Shown here: piece after piece, positions 33,226 through 33,692 of the stretch
How positions within the stretch are numbered: the stretch's first letter is position 1
Layout of the letters: each line of letters starts with the position of its first letter
Source of the DNA: Lewinellaceae bacterium
GTDB lineage: Bacteria > Bacteroidota > Bacteroidia > Chitinophagales > Saprospiraceae
Assembly: GCA_947459655.1 (NCBI GenBank)
Contig: CANHEE010000021.1
Location: 1 to 33,692, forward strand
Length of the DNA: 33,692 nucleotides
Direction of reading: 5' to 3'
Position numbers and translations under genes: made by a program
Notes under the pieces: model-generated
Databases searched by the model: none
What the model saw: the letters and a program-made list of their open reading frames with translations, nothing else
What the model was told of the DNA's origin: nothing

Positions 33226-33692
<467 letters not shown>

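Overview
This window looks like chromosomal DNA of a Bacteroidota bacterium, probably from the Chitinophagales/Sphingobacteriia side of the phylum. Four things point there: a fused lpxC-fabZ gene followed directly by lpxA; promoter-like TAnnTTTG boxes (the Bacteroidota -7 element) upstream of many genes; Bacteroidota-typical families (DUF5683, the bactofilin/AtpZ pair, the DUF4369-type thioredoxin-fold protein, GCS2-CBS, short AMP nucleosidase); and weak Shine-Dalgarno signals with several TTG starts. The phylum call is firm, anything finer is inference. I see no phage, insertion sequence, CRISPR array or plasmid function. This is mostly ordinary core-genome sequence.

Layout. 1-543 holds no recognisable gene. 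544-3647 (+): exonuclease III, a small HAD-type protein often labelled phosphoheptose isomerase, a bactofilin, two small membrane proteins that normally precede the F0F1 ATP synthase operon, then a LysE-family exporter where atpB would be expected. 3681-7565 (-): a large GT-C-like membrane protein and an APC amino acid permease, separated by a strong terminator. 7798-11552 (+): lipid A genes (lpxC-fabZ, lpxA), an ABC ATPase overlapping lpxA, and a secreted SH3-like protein. 11609-16161 (-): a DUF5683 protein, dnaJ, grpE, recX and a lone HlyD/RND-type adaptor. 16415-18974 (+): a DtxR/MntR regulator and an Nramp transporter fused to a universal stress domain, behind a near-consensus promoter that contains a DtxR-type core operator. 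19108-21304 (+): tRNA-Phe, a GT2 glycosyltransferase and a phosphoglucose/phosphomannose isomerase. 21345-27161 (-): nadA, a thioredoxin-fold protein lacking the first active-site cysteine, AMP nucleosidase, mtgA, a secreted Lys/Ala-rich protein ending in a PBCV-basic-adaptor-like motif, and obg. 27488-31868 (+): GCS2-CBS ligase, the N-terminal half of a split transketolase, an HD hydrolase and a VIT1/CCC1 metal transporter. 31882-33225 (-): a redoxin and a probable outer-membrane protein. The first 27 codons of pfkA (+) close the window.

Themes. Cell envelope (lipid A, peptidoglycan, bactofilin, sugar transfer) and metal handling (MntR/MntH-USP, VIT1) are the main functional groupings. The most interesting leads are the metal-responsive intergenic region at 16162-16414, the ATP-synthase accessory genes without atpB, the Lys/Ala-rich secreted protein, the cysteine-depleted thioredoxin-fold protein, GCS2-CBS with direct repeats upstream of its promoter, and a tRNA-Phe with an acceptor-stem mismatch.
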